From the NCBI RefSeq assembly GCF_900110965.1, contig NZ_FOFO01000018.1, positions 1-64,000 on the forward strand: DNA of 64,000 bases, given 5' to 3'. A program made the translations under genes and the position numbers. This document shows positions 25,440 to 37,615 of the stretch, one piece after another. The DNA is from Ectothiorhodospira magna. Its GTDB lineage: Bacteria; Pseudomonadota; Gammaproteobacteria; Ectothiorhodospirales; Ectothiorhodospiraceae. The notes beneath the pieces are model-generated. The model had not been told where the DNA came from, did no database searches, and saw only the letters and a program-made list of their open reading frames with translations. Each line of letters starts with the position of its first letter. The first letter of the stretch is position 1.

Positions 25440-25580
25440 GCAAAATAAAAATTCTTTTAAATCAAAACCTTAAAAAGGTGGTTATTTTTTGATCAATCTA
25501 GCACAACCCTAATTCCCACGCGGCTTTGCGGCGGTTTTTAACAAGTTATCCACAGACTTATCCACAGGTTTTGTGGATAG
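25440..25580. other. AT-rich segment with DnaA-box cluster
   Basis: Two perfect DnaA boxes TTATCCACA lie at 25546-25554 and 25558-25566, 12 bp apart, and a third in opposite orientation with one mismatch lies at 25572-25580 (TGTGGATAG). An A/T-rich stretch covers about 25440-25500. The rest of 25181-25763 has no gene. This resembles a DnaA-binding regulatory or titration site, or part of an origin, but no dnaA, dnaN, gyrB or mnmE is nearby. Confidence 0.65.
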
Positions 25581-25763
25581 AAAGCATTTTTCTACACAGG
25601 CTGGGGGGTTAGCGCAATCGGCAGGATGGGAGTGAGCGATACCGTCGGGGCGCCGCCAGCGGCAAAACCCATCGAAGCGACTCAGGGGCGGCTCGATGCC
25701 GCGCCTGAGCGCCGCAGGAATCTCCGACCTTCAGGCCAGGGAGAATGCAAAAAGCTGGCTTCT

Positions 25764-26528
25764 TTATGGGTTGAGCAGCGACAGGGCCTGGGCATGCAGC
25801 TCCGGGGTGGCTGCCGCCAGTACGCTGGTGGTATCCAGGGTCAGAGGGTTACCCTGAAGATCGGTGAAGATTCCACCTGCTTCACGCACGATCACCGCCA
25901 GTGCCGCAATATCCAGGATATTGACGTCCGATTCCACCACCAGATCAATGCGCCCGGAGGCCAGCAGGTGGTAGTGATAAAAATCTCCGTAACCCCGGGT
26001 TCGGTTCACCCGCTGGACAATCTGGGCCAGGCCCTGCCAGCCAGGACCGCTGGCCAGGGTTTTGACATTGCCGATGGACAAGGTGGCTGCTTCCAGGGTG
26101 CAGATATCGCTCACCCGGATGGCTTCCCCCGCGAGGAAAGCACCGCCGCCGGTTTCTGCATAGGCCATCTCCTCGAACTCGGGCGCATTGGATACTCCGA
26201 TCACCAGTTCACCGTCACGGCGCAGGGCAATCTGGGTGGAGAAGAAGGGATAGCGACGCACGAAGCTCTTGGTGCCGTCGATGGGGTCGATAAGCCACAG
26301 ACAATCCGAATCCATGCGCTCCTGCCCGGTTTCCTCTCCATAGATGCCATGGTCGGGAAAGGCGGCGGTGATGATGGACTTGATGGCCTGTTCCGATTCC
26401 AGATCGGCCACCGTCACCGGCGTCTGGTCCGGCTTGATCTCCACCGCCACCTCCTGGCGATAGTAGCGCTGGATCACCTCCTGGGCACTCAGGGCGGCGG
26501 CGATGGCGGTCTTCAGGCATGGGGTCAT
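25764..26528 (-). CDS. hisN: Inositol-monophosphatase-family phosphatase (HisN-type histidinol-phosphatase)
   Basis: The 254-residue protein has the metal-binding motifs of the IMPase family: 'GIYGEETG', then 'LWLIDPIDGTKSFVR', and 'ESDVNILDIAALAVIVREAG' near the C-terminus. The 'DGTKSF' form is typical of HisN-like enzymes, which dephosphorylate histidinol phosphate; related members act on inositol phosphate or PAP. With no his genes nearby the substrate is not certain. Its start lies 201 bp from the end of ampE on the same strand. Confidence 0.8.
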   Translation of the reverse strand: MTPCLKTAIAAALSAQEVIQRYYRQEVAVEIKPDQTPVTVADLESEQAIKSIITAAFPDHGIYGEETGQERMDSDCLWLIDPIDGTKSFVRRYPFFSTQIALRRDGELVIGVSNAPEFEEMAYAETGGGAFLAGEAIRVSDICTLEAATLSIGNVKTLASGPGWQGLAQIVQRVNRTRGYGDFYHYHLLASGRIDLVVESDVNILDIAALAVIVREAGGIFTDLQGNPLTLDTTSVLAAATPELHAQALSLLNP

Positions 26529-26679
26529 AATCTCTCCGCAAGGAAACCCGCGATTTCAATCACGGGAGGAATTGCGGCTACGGTCTTGCAGCCACAGGAA
26601 AAGGTGTGGGCCTTCCACCCACAGGGCCGCAAGGCTCTGCCCCGTAAAGGGCATCAGTGACGCTCAGGCTGGTCAACCC

Positions 26680-26723
26680 GGCTTGCTTTCACAAGCCCCC
26701 GACTTCAGTCGGGGGGCGTTGAC
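26680..26723. repeat. Solitary hairpin resembling an IS200/IS605 end
   Basis: CCCCCGAC (26696-26703) pairs with GTCGGGGG (26708-26715) over a TTCA loop, followed by GCGTTGAC. This stem followed by a short tail resembles the right end of IS200/IS605-type elements. No transposase is adjacent. It could equally act as a terminator between ampE and hisN. Confidence 0.35.
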
Positions 26724-26729
26724 ACAGCA

Positions 26730-27605
26730 TCAGCCGGTCACACCGACGATGGTCAGCAGGGCCAGGATGGCCACGAAGGCAATCACGCTGCGAAACACCA
26801 GACTGGAAGCCCGCTCTACCGCGGAACGGGCCGCCAGGGGCTCCTGGAGTTCTTCCTCGTCGAGCTGAATGGCCTCACAACCGGCATCCCGTAACAGGGC
26901 TTCGTTCTCGGCCACCATATTGCCCCAACTTCCCAAAAAGCCGGTACGCAGCACCGGGAAGGCCCGATCAAAACTGCCAGTGAGGGCGTAGAACAGCACC
27001 ATCAGACGGGCAGGAATCCAGTCCAGTAATCCCTGCAGTTGGGTGGCCGTCTGCTGGAAGCCGTCCGGCTCGGTCCCCTGGGGGGCGCGCATCAGGTTGG
27101 CCAGACGGTACAGCAGGGCACCCACCGGTCCCAGCACGACAAACCAGAACAACACGGCAAAGAGACTGCCATTGCTGCCGGTGAGCATTTTTTGCAGCAC
27201 GGCCCGTGCCCGTTCGGCGGCATCATCGGGTACCTGATCCCCCAGCAGCGTGCGGGCATGTTTCATCTCCCGCGCCTCGTCCTTCATGGCACCGGCTTCC
27301 AGGAAGGCGTCCACTTCTTTACCCAGGTTGCGAGGACCGATGCTCAGCAGCAGCACGGCCAGGGCGATGAGTATGCCCACCAGACCACCCAGAATGCCGC
27401 CGATCAGTTGTATAAGGATGACCAGCACCACCAGCGGGATGGCCACGGTGATGACCAGGGTGGCTGTGCTGCCCAGGCCAAACCGTTCACAACGGCTGCG
27501 TATCAGGGTGGTATATCGATCCAGCCAGTTGAATTTCCTTAGATTTTCGACGGTATTACTGAAACGTTCGATGAATAATGTGACCAGTATGATGAACAGT
27601 GACAT
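26730..27605 (-). CDS. ampE: AmpE-like inner-membrane protein
   Basis: The 291-residue protein starts at the membrane ('LFIILVTLFIERF'), has further hydrophobic segments at about 48-68 and 70-90, near 148-165, and at the C-terminus ('SVIAFVAILALLTIVGV'). This is the AmpE/CobD-like arrangement. AmpE is thought to act with AmpD in signalling peptidoglycan-recycling status. The gene follows ampD by 80 bp on the same strand. Confidence 0.8.
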   Translation of the reverse strand: MSLFIILVTLFIERFSNTVENLRKFNWLDRYTTLIRSRCERFGLGSTATLVITVAIPLVVLVILIQLIGGILGGLVGILIALAVLLLSIGPRNLGKEVDAFLEAGAMKDEAREMKHARTLLGDQVPDDAAERARAVLQKMLTGSNGSLFAVLFWFVVLGPVGALLYRLANLMRAPQGTEPDGFQQTATQLQGLLDWIPARLMVLFYALTGSFDRAFPVLRTGFLGSWGNMVAENEALLRDAGCEAIQLDEEELQEPLAARSAVERASSLVFRSVIAFVAILALLTIVGVTG

Positions 27606-27685
27606 GGCGGGTTTCCCGGGTTTGAAAAGGTGACTGAAGTTTCGTTTGCCGTCACTCCCGCGTCAGAACTTCCCATGTCCGGAGG

Positions 27686-28234
27686 TCAGGCATCCAACAA
27701 TACTTGCAACCTGGACCATTCAAAACAAGGTCCTGGATCAGTCTTTCGGCCTGGCGCGATATCGGAATGCCCCACCACCGGGGCATCGGCCAGGCCAGTA
27801 TAGGTCTTTTTCAGGACGGCGATGAGTCGGGCCAGCCGCTCATACTGGGCACCGGTAAAGGGATGAACATCGCTGCCTTCCAGCTCGATGCCGATGGAAA
27901 AGTCATTGCAGCGTTCCCGTCCCTGAAAACAGGACACACCCGCATGCCAGGCCCGCTGGAGAAAGGAGACATACTGCACCATTTCACCATTGCGTCGGAT
28001 CAGTATATGGGCGGATACCCTAAGCCCCTGTATCTGTTCAAAAAAAGGATGTGGCTCCGGTGGCAGGGTATTGGTGAACAGCCGGTCGATCCAGGGGCCT
28101 CCGAACGCCCCCGGTGGCAGGCTGATGGCGTGGATGACGATGAGTTCCGGCATCATCCCCGACGGACGCCCATCCTGATTGGGGGAAGGCACCCGTGTTG
28201 CGATGTCCAGCCAGCCGGTGGTGTCGATGTTCAT
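27686..28234 (-). CDS. ampD: AmpD, 1,6-anhydro-N-acetylmuramyl-L-alanine amidase
   Basis: The 182-residue cytoplasmic amidase removes the stem peptide from anhydro-muropeptides during cell-wall recycling. The zinc ligands are visible in 'ELIVIHAISLPPG', 'RAWHAGVS' and 'VVGHSDIAPGRKTDPGPCF', the hallmark end of AmpD. The start MNIDTTGWLD at 28234 is chosen by family length; the longer upstream frame crosses rep. It is divergent from rep by 36 bp, so the two promoters overlap. Confidence 0.93.
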   Translation of the reverse strand: MNIDTTGWLDIATRVPSPNQDGRPSGMMPELIVIHAISLPPGAFGGPWIDRLFTNTLPPEPHPFFEQIQGLRVSAHILIRRNGEMVQYVSFLQRAWHAGVSCFQGRERCNDFSIGIELEGSDVHPFTGAQYERLARLIAVLKKTYTGLADAPVVGHSDIAPGRKTDPGPCFEWSRLQVLLDA

Positions 28235-28270
28235 GATAAAATACCCGCCCCGCCCTACACCCTCATGGTC

Positions 28271-30271
28271 ATGGATACCCTCAATCCGCAACAACGCGCC
28301 GCCGTCGAATATGTGGATGGCCCTTTGCTGGTGCTGGCCGGTGCCGGCAGTGGCAAGACCCGGGTGATCACGGAAAAAATTGCCCATTTGATCCGGCATC
28401 GGGGCCTGTCCCCCAGACGGATCGCCGCCATCACGTTCACCAACAAGGCCGCCCGGGAGATGAAGGCCCGTGCCGGCAAGTTGCTGTCCCGGGACGAGAG
28501 CCGGGGATTGACGGTTTCCACCTTTCATACCCTGGGCCTGGATTTCATCCGCAAGGAACTCAAGACCTTGGGCTACAAGGCGGGATTTTCCATCTTCGAT
28601 GCCGCTGATGCCCTGTCCCTGCTCAAACAATTGACCCATCGTGATGGCGATGGGGTGGAAGTGGAGGTGGCCCGCCATCGTATCAGTCGCTGGAAAAACG
28701 ATATGCTGACCCCGGATCAAGCCCTGTCTCTGGCAGCCGATGATCTGGAGGCTGATCAGGCTCGCCTGTATGCCGCCTATCAGCGGGCACTTAAAGCCTA
28801 TAACGCCGTGGATTTCGATGATCTGATCGTGCTGCCCGTGCGTCTGCTGGAAGATCAGCCTGAAGTGCGCCAGCGGTGGCGTCATCGCCTGCGTCATTTG
28901 CTGGTGGACGAGTATCAAGATACCAACACCTGCCAGTACCGTCTGGTCCGTCTACTGGTGGATGTGGATGCCGGGCTTACCGCAGTGGGTGATGATGACC
29001 AGTCCATCTATGCCTGGCGCGGCGCCCGCCCGGAAAATCTGATGGCCCTGCAACAGGATTATCCCCATCTGAAAGTCATCAAGCTGGAGCAGAATTACCG
29101 CTCCACCAACCGTATCCTGCAAACGGCCAATCAGCTGATTGCCAATAACCCCCACGTGTTCGAAAAACGCCTGTGGAGCGGTCTGGGGCAGGGTGATCCC
29201 ATCCGGGTGCTGCCCTGCAAGGATGCAGACCACGAAGCAGCCCGGGTGGTGTCGGAGATCATGAAGCATCGCTTCAAGCATCGCCTGGAATTCAAGGATT
29301 ACGCCATTCTCTACCGGGGCAATCATCAGGCCCGGGCATTTGAAAAACTGCTGCGGGAAAACAACATTCCCTACAAGGTCAGCGGTGGTCAATCCTTCTT
29401 CGAGAAGGCGGAAGTCAAGGATATCCTGGCCTATCTGCGCCTGCTGGCCAACCCGGATGATGACAGTGCTTTCCTGCGCATCGTGAATGTGCCGCGACGG
29501 GAAATTGGCGCTGCCACCCTGGAAAAACTGGGAGAATATGCCAGTCGCCGCCATGTCAGCCTGTTTACTGCCTGTTTTGAGTTTGGACTGACCCAGGTAC
29601 TGTCCGAACGGGCGGTGGAGCGACTGCAGGGATTTGCCCAATGGCTGCGGGACCGGGCCGGAGACGCATCCAGCGGTGATCCTGCTGCTGTTGCCCGGAT
29701 TCTGGTAGAGGAAATGAACTACGAGACCTGGCTGCTGGATCAAAGTGCCAACCCTAAAGCCGCCTCAAAACGCATGGAGAACGTGCAGGAGGTTCTGGAG
29801 TGGATGGGGCGGCTGGCCAAGGAAGGCACTGGTGGGGGCAAGAATATCGGGGAAATCGTGGCTCACATGACTCTGATGGATATTCTGGATCGGGCCGGGG
29901 GGGATACCGAGGCTGATGGGGTACGCCTGATGACGCTGCATGCTGCCAAGGGGCTGGAATTTCCCTGTGTTTTTCTGGTGGGCATGGAGGAAGAACTGCT
30001 GCCCCACCGGGTCAGTCTGGAGGAGGATAGCCTGGAGGAAGAACGTCGACTGGCCTATGTGGGCATCACCCGGGCCAGACAGGCCCTAACCCTGACCTAT
30101 GCCCGCCAGCGCACCCGTTTTGGCGAAAAGATGGACTGTGAACCCAGTCGTTTTCTGGGAGAGTTGCCCGAGGCACATCTGGAATGGCCCGATGCCAAGC
30201 CCCCGGACCCGGAAGAACGCCGATTGACGGGGAAGGCCCATCTGAGCAACCTGAAATCCCTGCTGGGTTGA
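28271..30271 (+). CDS. rep: ATP-dependent DNA helicase Rep
   Basis: The 666-residue superfamily-1 helicase begins 'MDTLNPQQRAAVEY' with Walker A 'LAGAGSGKTRVI' (22-33), 'LLVDEYQDTN' as motif II, 'VGDDDQSIYAWRGA' as motif III and 'MTLHAAKGLEFPCVFLVGME' as motif V. It is a 3'-5' helicase that clears the fork and helps restart replication. The length and start fit Rep rather than UvrD, which is longer. An in-frame ATG 6 nt earlier is possible; neither has a clear ribosome site. Confidence 0.94.
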   Translation: MDTLNPQQRAAVEYVDGPLLVLAGAGSGKTRVITEKIAHLIRHRGLSPRRIAAITFTNKAAREMKARAGKLLSRDESRGLTVSTFHTLGLDFIRKELKTLGYKAGFSIFDAADALSLLKQLTHRDGDGVEVEVARHRISRWKNDMLTPDQALSLAADDLEADQARLYAAYQRALKAYNAVDFDDLIVLPVRLLEDQPEVRQRWRHRLRHLLVDEYQDTNTCQYRLVRLLVDVDAGLTAVGDDDQSIYAWRGARPENLMALQQDYPHLKVIKLEQNYRSTNRILQTANQLIANNPHVFEKRLWSGLGQGDPIRVLPCKDADHEAARVVSEIMKHRFKHRLEFKDYAILYRGNHQARAFEKLLRENNIPYKVSGGQSFFEKAEVKDILAYLRLLANPDDDSAFLRIVNVPRREIGAATLEKLGEYASRRHVSLFTACFEFGLTQVLSERAVERLQGFAQWLRDRAGDASSGDPAAVARILVEEMNYETWLLDQSANPKAASKRMENVQEVLEWMGRLAKEGTGGGKNIGEIVAHMTLMDILDRAGGDTEADGVRLMTLHAAKGLEFPCVFLVGMEEELLPHRVSLEEDSLEEERRLAYVGITRARQALTLTYARQRTRFGEKMDCEPSRFLGELPEAHLEWPDAKPPDPEERRLTGKAHLSNLKSLLG

Positions 30272-30295
30272 GAGGGGCTTGATTGGGGTTTTGGC

Positions 30296-32014
30296 TCATG
30301 GGTTGAGTTTGAGACCCACCCGGGCGATCCGGTCGGCCGCCATCTCCCGCACCACCAGTTCCACCTCGCCACATTGCAGCCGGTCACCCACCACGGGCGA
30401 GGTGTTGAGACGGTCCAGGATGAATTCTTCCAGGGTCATATCCTTGGCGGATTCTGGCAGTTTGAGGCCGTAGATCAGGGACAGATCTCCCACCTTGGCA
30501 TAACCGTTGAGCACGAATTCACCGAAAAATTTGCGTTCGGACAGGCGTTCGGGGGCAGAACTGGCCACGAACAGGCGATCCAGTACCGTCAGGTCATCGG
30601 GGGCCGCCAGCAGATAGAGGTAATCTCCCGCCCGCAGGTCCAGCATGTCCAGGGTGTCCAGGATGATCTTGTCGCGGACATGGGCCACCACCCGCACGCT
30701 GCGGGGCAGGGTAAAGCTGGTCCATTTCTCCCGTACCACCGGGGTATTGTCTGCCAATCGGTAAGCCACCAGTTCCAGTTCCTGCTGACCTGGAATGTCC
30801 AGTTCCACCCGCTGCACCACATGGGTGGTGGGTGGTACCTCCAACCGCAGCCAGCGGGCCACTGGTGTGATGGTCCAGCCCTGGACCAGCAGGGAGATGA
30901 TCACCACGAAGAAGACAATGTTGAACAGCATCCCCGCTGCCTCGATCCCCGCCAGCATCGGGAACAGGGCCAGGATGATGGGCACGGCCCCTCGCAGACC
31001 CACCCAGCCGACAAAGACCTGCTCCCGCCAGGGAAAGTTGAAGGGCAGCAGACACAGCCACACTGCCAGAGGCCGGGCCACCAGAATCAGCACGGCAGCG
31101 ATCAGCAGGGCATCCACGGCCACGGGCATCAGTTCCGAAGGGGTCACCAGCAGCCCCAGCATCAGGAACATGCCGATCTGGGCCAGACTGGCGATCCCGT
31201 CGTGAAAACGGTTCACATACTGGGAAGCCTGCATGGGACGGTTCCCCACCACCAGACCTGCCAGATAGATGGCCAAAAATCCGCTGCCCTGCATCACTGA
31301 GGCCAGGCCGAAAATGGACAATCCTCCAGCCAGGGCCACCAGGGGATAAAGCCCCTGGGAAATCTCCAGTCGATTGATGAGCCAGACCAGTCCCAGGCCA
31401 CCGACAATCCCTACCAGGGCACCCAGACCCATCTGGCGAATGAATTCCCATAGCACGGTGAGTCCCATGTTGCCGTGACCACCCACCAGCAGTTCGATGA
31501 GCACGATGGTGAGAAAGATGGCCATGGGGTCGTTGGAGCCGGACTCGATCTCCAGGGTGGAACCTACCCGCTGTTTCAGTTCCAGTCCCTGGGAATGCAA
31601 CAGGGAAAACACGGCGGCAGCATCGGTGGAGCCGACGATGGCTCCCAGCAAAAAGCCCAGCATCCAGTTGATCCCCAGCCACCAGGCGGCAAAGGCGCCG
31701 GTGATGCCGGCGGTGATGATCACGCCGATGGTGGCCAGACCCAGGGCTGGGCGCAGCCCCACCCGGAAGCTGTCGATGGGGGTACGCATGCCGCCGTCGA
31801 AGAGAATGATGGCCAGGGCCAGGCTGCCGAACAGGTGAGCCATCTGGATGTCTTCGAACTCGATCCCACCCGGACCCTGCTCCCCCAGGAGCATCCCGAT
31901 GAACAGGAACACCAGCAGCAGGGGCACCCCCAGGCGTCGCGTGATGACGCTGGAGAGGACGCTGCCCAGCAGGATAAGGCTGCCAAAGAAGATGATCTGG
32001 TTAGTGAGGTCCAT
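30296..32014 (-). CDS. nhaP2: Potassium/proton antiporter (CvrA/NhaP2 type)
   Basis: This 572-residue protein has about 12 hydrophobic segments of the CPA1 exchanger fold, including 'LLVFLFIGMLLGEQGPGG', 'AIILFDGGMRTP' and 'GAIVGSTDAAAVFSLL', which holds the acidic ion-binding residue. The C-terminal soluble part has a TrkA-C-like domain ('LRAGDYLYLLAAPDDLTVLD') and a CorC-like end. It likely exports K+ in exchange for protons at high osmolarity or alkaline pH. It converges on rep with 24 bp between the stop codons. Confidence 0.88.
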   Translation of the reverse strand: MDLTNQIIFFGSLILLGSVLSSVITRRLGVPLLLVFLFIGMLLGEQGPGGIEFEDIQMAHLFGSLALAIILFDGGMRTPIDSFRVGLRPALGLATIGVIITAGITGAFAAWWLGINWMLGFLLGAIVGSTDAAAVFSLLHSQGLELKQRVGSTLEIESGSNDPMAIFLTIVLIELLVGGHGNMGLTVLWEFIRQMGLGALVGIVGGLGLVWLINRLEISQGLYPLVALAGGLSIFGLASVMQGSGFLAIYLAGLVVGNRPMQASQYVNRFHDGIASLAQIGMFLMLGLLVTPSELMPVAVDALLIAAVLILVARPLAVWLCLLPFNFPWREQVFVGWVGLRGAVPIILALFPMLAGIEAAGMLFNIVFFVVIISLLVQGWTITPVARWLRLEVPPTTHVVQRVELDIPGQQELELVAYRLADNTPVVREKWTSFTLPRSVRVVAHVRDKIILDTLDMLDLRAGDYLYLLAAPDDLTVLDRLFVASSAPERLSERKFFGEFVLNGYAKVGDLSLIYGLKLPESAKDMTLEEFILDRLNTSPVVGDRLQCGEVELVVREMAADRIARVGLKLNP

Positions 32015-32088
32015 GCATAAACTTTATCAGCCATTATTAAAAAATGGCATGAGTTTAAGAATGTTCTGAACAGAGACCCACCTCACGC

Positions 32089-32116
32089 AAAAAAAAAGGG
32101 CCGGATATCCGGCCCC
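32089..32116 (-). terminator. Rho-independent terminator of copA
   Basis: On the minus strand GGGGCCGGATATCCGGCCC forms a perfect stem and is followed by nine T residues. It lies about 80 bp past the copA stop and upstream of nhaP2. Confidence 0.9.
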
Positions 32117-32197
32117 AAGCGTGCGAGAAGAGGAGAAATACGACACACGCCTTAAATAATAATCTTTCTCATTATCATGTCAACCCATTTTTAAATA

Positions 32198-34672
32198 TTA
32201 TTTCACCGGGGAGAATCTCTTGAGTCGCAGCGCATTGGTCAGTACCGAGACCGAGGACAGGGACATGGCCGCTGCCGCAAATACCGGCGAGAGCAATAGC
32301 CCAAAGAACGGGTAAAGCACACCGGCCGCTACCGGCAACAAGGTGGCGTTGTAGGCAAAGGCCCAGAACAGGTTCTGCTTGATATTGCCAATGGTGGCCC
32401 GGGACAGGGCGATGGCATGGGCCACTTGATGCAGATCGTCGGACATCAGCACCACCCCAGCCGATTCCATCGCCACATCCGTACCAGAACCGATGGCCAG
32501 ACCCACATCCGCTGCCGCCAGGGCCGGGGCATCATTGATGCCGTCACCGACGAAAGCCACTTTGTTTCCACAGGCCCGCAGGCGCTGCACCGCCGCCACC
32601 TTGCCCTCGGGCAATACCTGGGCCACCACTTCGTCGATGCCCAGTTGCCGGGCCACGGCCTGGGCCGTGCGCTCATCGTCGCCGGTGATCATCACCACCT
32701 TGAGTCCCAGGGACTTAAGATGGGCCATGGCCGCAGCTGATGACGGCTTGGGCGGGTCGGAGATCCCCAGCAGGGCCGCCGGTTGTTGGTCCACCGCAAT
32801 CAGCACCGGGGTGCTTCCCTGGGCTGTCAGGCTGGCCACAGCGTCCTGAACATCTTCCAGGTCAATTCCCGCTTCGGCCAGGAAGCGGGGCGAACCCATA
32901 AGCAGTTCATGGCCTCCCACCCGACCCTGAAGACCCAGTCCGGTCAGGGACTCAAAGTGCTCCACATCAGGCAGATCCAGCCCCCGTTGCCGGGCAGCGC
33001 GTACCACCGCCTGGGCCAGGGGATGTTCCGAGCGGGACTCCAGGGCGGCTGCCAGAGTCAGTACCTCGGCTTCATCATGATCCGCCAACACGGTGATCCC
33101 GGTCAGTTGAGGCTGTCCCTGGGTCAGGGTGCCGGTCTTGTCCAGAGCCACCACCTGGACATCCCGCAGGGATTGGAGGGCATCCCCCCCCCGAAACAGC
33201 ACCCCCATCTCCGCCCCCTTGCCGGTACCCACCATGATCGAGGTGGGGGTGGCCAGCCCCATGGCGCAGGGACAGGCAATGATGAGCACCGCCACCGCAT
33301 TCACCAGGGCCAGGGTGAGTGCCGGCGCGGGACCGAAAAACAACCAGACCAGAAACGTCACCAGAGCGATCCCCATCACCGCCGGGACGAAATACCGGGT
33401 CACCTGGTCCACCAGATTCTGGATCGGGAGCCGGGCGGCCTGGGCGGACTCCACCATGCGGATGATCTGGGCCAGCACGGTGTCCGAACCCACCCGCTGG
33501 GCCTTGAGGGTCATGGCCCCCTGGCCATTGATGGTGCCACCCACCACGGTGGCGCCCACTGATTTATCCACGGGCACCGGTTCGCCAGTGATCATGGATT
33601 CATCTACCCAGGACTGACCTTCCTCCACCACCCCGTCCACTGGAATGCGCTCTCCTGGCCGGACCTGAATCCGGTCACCGGGGAGAACCTGCTCCATGTC
33701 TACCTCGACCCAGTCACCGTCACGCCAGACCCGGGCGGTCCGGGGCCGCAGGCCGATGAGCCTGCGAATGGCCTCGGATGTGGCCCCTTTGGCCCTGGCT
33801 TCCAGATAGCGCCCCAGCAGCACCAGGGTGATGATCACCGCAGAAGCCTCGTAGTAGACGTGTACCGACTCCGCTGGCAAAACTCCAGGCAGGAAGGTGG
33901 CCACCACGGAATAACCATAGGCAGCAGAGGTTCCCAGCATGACCAGGGCATTCATGTCCGGGGCGCCCCGGATCAGGGCCGGTCCACCCTGACGATAAAA
34001 CCGCAGTCCAGGGCCGAACTGCACCCCGGTGGCCAGCAGGAAGAACACAATATATACGCTCTGGGTCCCCAGGGCCCCATGCACCATCTGATGAAAGGCG
34101 GGGAAAATATGCCCCCCCATGTCCAGCACCAGGATGGGCAGGGTCAAAGTGGCGGCCAGAATCAGGGCGTGGCGCAGCCGGGACAGGGTTTGCTGGTGCT
34201 CGGCCCGTTCCCGGTCTTCTCGATCCGGACCGGCCTTGTGGACCCGGCTCTGGTAGCCGGCCTGGGTGATGCGTCGGGCCAGTGCTGCGGCGGAGACAGC
34301 ACCGGCGAGGATATGCACCCGTGCCTGGCCGGTGGCCAGGTTGACCCCAGCCTCCACTACCCCTGGGGTCCGTTCCAGCAGGGCCTGCACCCGACTGCTG
34401 CAGGCGGCGCAGCTCATCCCGGAGACGTCCAGGATCAGGGTATCTTCGGCCACGTCATAACCGGCCTCACGGACGGCGTGGACCAAAGTGGTGATATCGG
34501 GGATATCCTGGGTGGTGACGGTGGCCTTTTCGGTGGCCAGATTGACGCTGACGGTATTTACTCCCGGCAGGGGTTTGAGGGCATCCTCCACCCGCGTGAC
34601 GCAGGCGGCGCAGCCCATGCCGGTGATGGGCAGGGTCAGGGTGCGGGAAGGATCATCACTGGAACGGGACAT
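32198..34672 (-). CDS. copA: Copper-exporting P-type ATPase CopA
   Basis: The 824-residue P1B-ATPase has two N-terminal heavy-metal domains, GMGCAAC (18-24) and GMSCAAC (85-91), eight membrane segments, the Cu-binding '[19 protein letters not shown]', phosphorylation site '[12 protein letters not shown]' and '[20 protein letters not shown]' in the hinge. It pumps Cu(I) out of the cytoplasm. No CueR-type regulator gene is adjacent. The gene appears monocistronic. Confidence 0.95.
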   Translation of the reverse strand: MSRSSDDPSRTLTLPITGMGCAACVTRVEDALKPLPGVNTVSVNLATEKATVTTQDIPDITTLVHAVREAGYDVAEDTLILDVSGMSCAACSSRVQALLERTPGVVEAGVNLATGQARVHILAGAVSAAALARRITQAGYQSRVHKAGPDREDRERAEHQQTLSRLRHALILAATLTLPILVLDMGGHIFPAFHQMVHGALGTQSVYIVFFLLATGVQFGPGLRFYRQGGPALIRGAPDMNALVMLGTSAAYGYSVVATFLPGVLPAESVHVYYEASAVIITLVLLGRYLEARAKGATSEAIRRLIGLRPRTARVWRDGDWVEVDMEQVLPGDRIQVRPGERIPVDGVVEEGQSWVDESMITGEPVPVDKSVGATVVGGTINGQGAMTLKAQRVGSDTVLAQIIRMVESAQAARLPIQNLVDQVTRYFVPAVMGIALVTFLVWLFFGPAPALTLALVNAVAVLIIACPCAMGLATPTSIMVGTGKGAEMGVLFRGGDALQSLRDVQVVALDKTGTLTQGQPQLTGITVLADHDEAEVLTLAAALESRSEHPLAQAVVRAARQRGLDLPDVEHFESLTGLGLQGRVGGHELLMGSPRFLAEAGIDLEDVQDAVASLTAQGSTPVLIAVDQQPAALLGISDPPKPSSAAAMAHLKSLGLKVVMITGDDERTAQAVARQLGIDEVVAQVLPEGKVAAVQRLRACGNKVAFVGDGINDAPALAAADVGLAIGSGTDVAMESAGVVLMSDDLHQVAHAIALSRATIGNIKQNLFWAFAYNATLLPVAAGVLYPFFGLLLSPVFAAAAMSLSSVSVLTNALRLKRFSPVK

Positions 34673-34759
34673 GGGGCTTGCCGGAAAAGGGCCAGCGTCC
34701 AGATTAATACCTGAGCGGGGCCAGTGGAAACTGCCCCGGTGGTTTTTCCTTCATTCCAT

Positions 34760-34784
34760 CCCCTCTCCCGCAAGGGGAGAGGGG
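34760..34784. repeat. REP-like palindrome
   Basis: CCCCTCTCCC and GGGGAGAGGGG are separated by GCAA. The core is shared with the repeats at 6014 and 43777. It lies between copA and the OmpA-family gene and may stabilise transcripts. Confidence 0.65.
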
Positions 34785-34806
34785 CCTTTACCGGAACGCG
34801 GCGTAC

Positions 34807-35433
34807 TTAGTTGACCCGCTCGGTCATTTCGATGCGAATTTCCACCCGACGGTTGGCAGCGCGGCCTTCCGGGGTGGTGTTGTAGGCCACCGGACGATCA
34901 TAGGCATAACCGGCGGTTTGGATCATGTGGGCCGGGACACCCCGCTCCACCATGAATGCCTTGACCGAATCGGCCCGGTCCTTGGACAGGCGCTCGTTCA
35001 AGGCTCTAGGCCCGGTGTTATCGGTGTGGCCGCTGATGACGATACGCTCCACATTGTTGCCCTGGCGAATCCGCGTAACCACCCGGTCCAGCTCGCTGGT
35101 GGCAGCCGGGTTCAGACGATGGCTACCCGTGGCAAACAGCACTTCAGAACCCAGGGTTACGGTTTCATAGCGAGGGGCCGGCGGCGGCGGGGGCGGCGGG
35201 GGCGGGGTGGGTTCAGCTACTCTGACCGGCGGCGGTGCCACATAGCCGGAGCAGCCTTCGATGGCCAGGTCCACGTCCCAGCGGGGCGTGCGCACACAGT
35301 CACCGGAACCATCCCGCACCACGGTACCGCGGGGATCAGAGGCATAACCGGTATTGGCCAGGGCCACGGAGGGACCGGTCAGTAACAGGACCGATGCCAG
35401 GGCCAGACCACCGGCGAAGCTTGTTTTATGCAT
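34807..35433 (-). CDS. OmpA-family peptidoglycan-associated outer-membrane protein
   Basis: This 208-residue precursor has a signal peptide ('FAGGLALASVLLLTGPSVAL' cleaved near ALA), a short Cys-containing segment, a proline-rich linker of ten consecutive prolines around residues 76-85, and an OmpA_C domain with 'LFATGSHRLNPAATSELDRV' and 'RIVISGHTDNTGPRALNERL', the diaminopimelate-binding loop. No beta-barrel domain is present, so it is probably a periplasmic or lipid-free tether of the wall. AGGAGA precedes the ATG at 35433, favouring it over a longer frame. Confidence 0.88.
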   Translation of the reverse strand: MHKTSFAGGLALASVLLLTGPSVALANTGYASDPRGTVVRDGSGDCVRTPRWDVDLAIEGCSGYVAPPPVRVAEPTPPPPPPPPPAPRYETVTLGSEVLFATGSHRLNPAATSELDRVVTRIRQGNNVERIVISGHTDNTGPRALNERLSKDRADSVKAFMVERGVPAHMIQTAGYAYDRPVAYNTTPEGRAANRRVEIRIEMTERVN

Positions 35434-35505
35434 GTTGTATGTTCTCCTGAAAATAAAGCGGGTGATGTGGCGCTGCCACACCAGTGTATATTACCCACAA
35501 ACACA

Positions 35506-35527
35506 AAGCCCCGCACGGGGCGGGGCT
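35506..35527 (-). terminator. Terminator of groESL
   Basis: On the minus strand AGCCCCGC pairs with GCGGGGCT across a short loop and is followed by TTGTGTTTG. It lies 50 bp after the groEL stop. Confidence 0.7.
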
Positions 35528-35579
35528 CTGCTGCCGTCGCTAAAACGGCACCTCATTGCGGTGAATCAGGCCGCAGGGC

Positions 35580-37558
<1,979 letters not shown>

Positions 37559-37615
37559 GGGCCTTGACTCCTTAGAAGCAGGTTTTGGATTGACTGTGTC
37601 TGATCCCAGGGGCTG

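Noticed and set aside
25440-25580. Calling the DnaA-box cluster the chromosomal oriC
   Set aside because: No dnaA, dnaN, gyrB, mnmE or rnpA is nearby and only three boxes are present, so it is reported as a binding cluster only.
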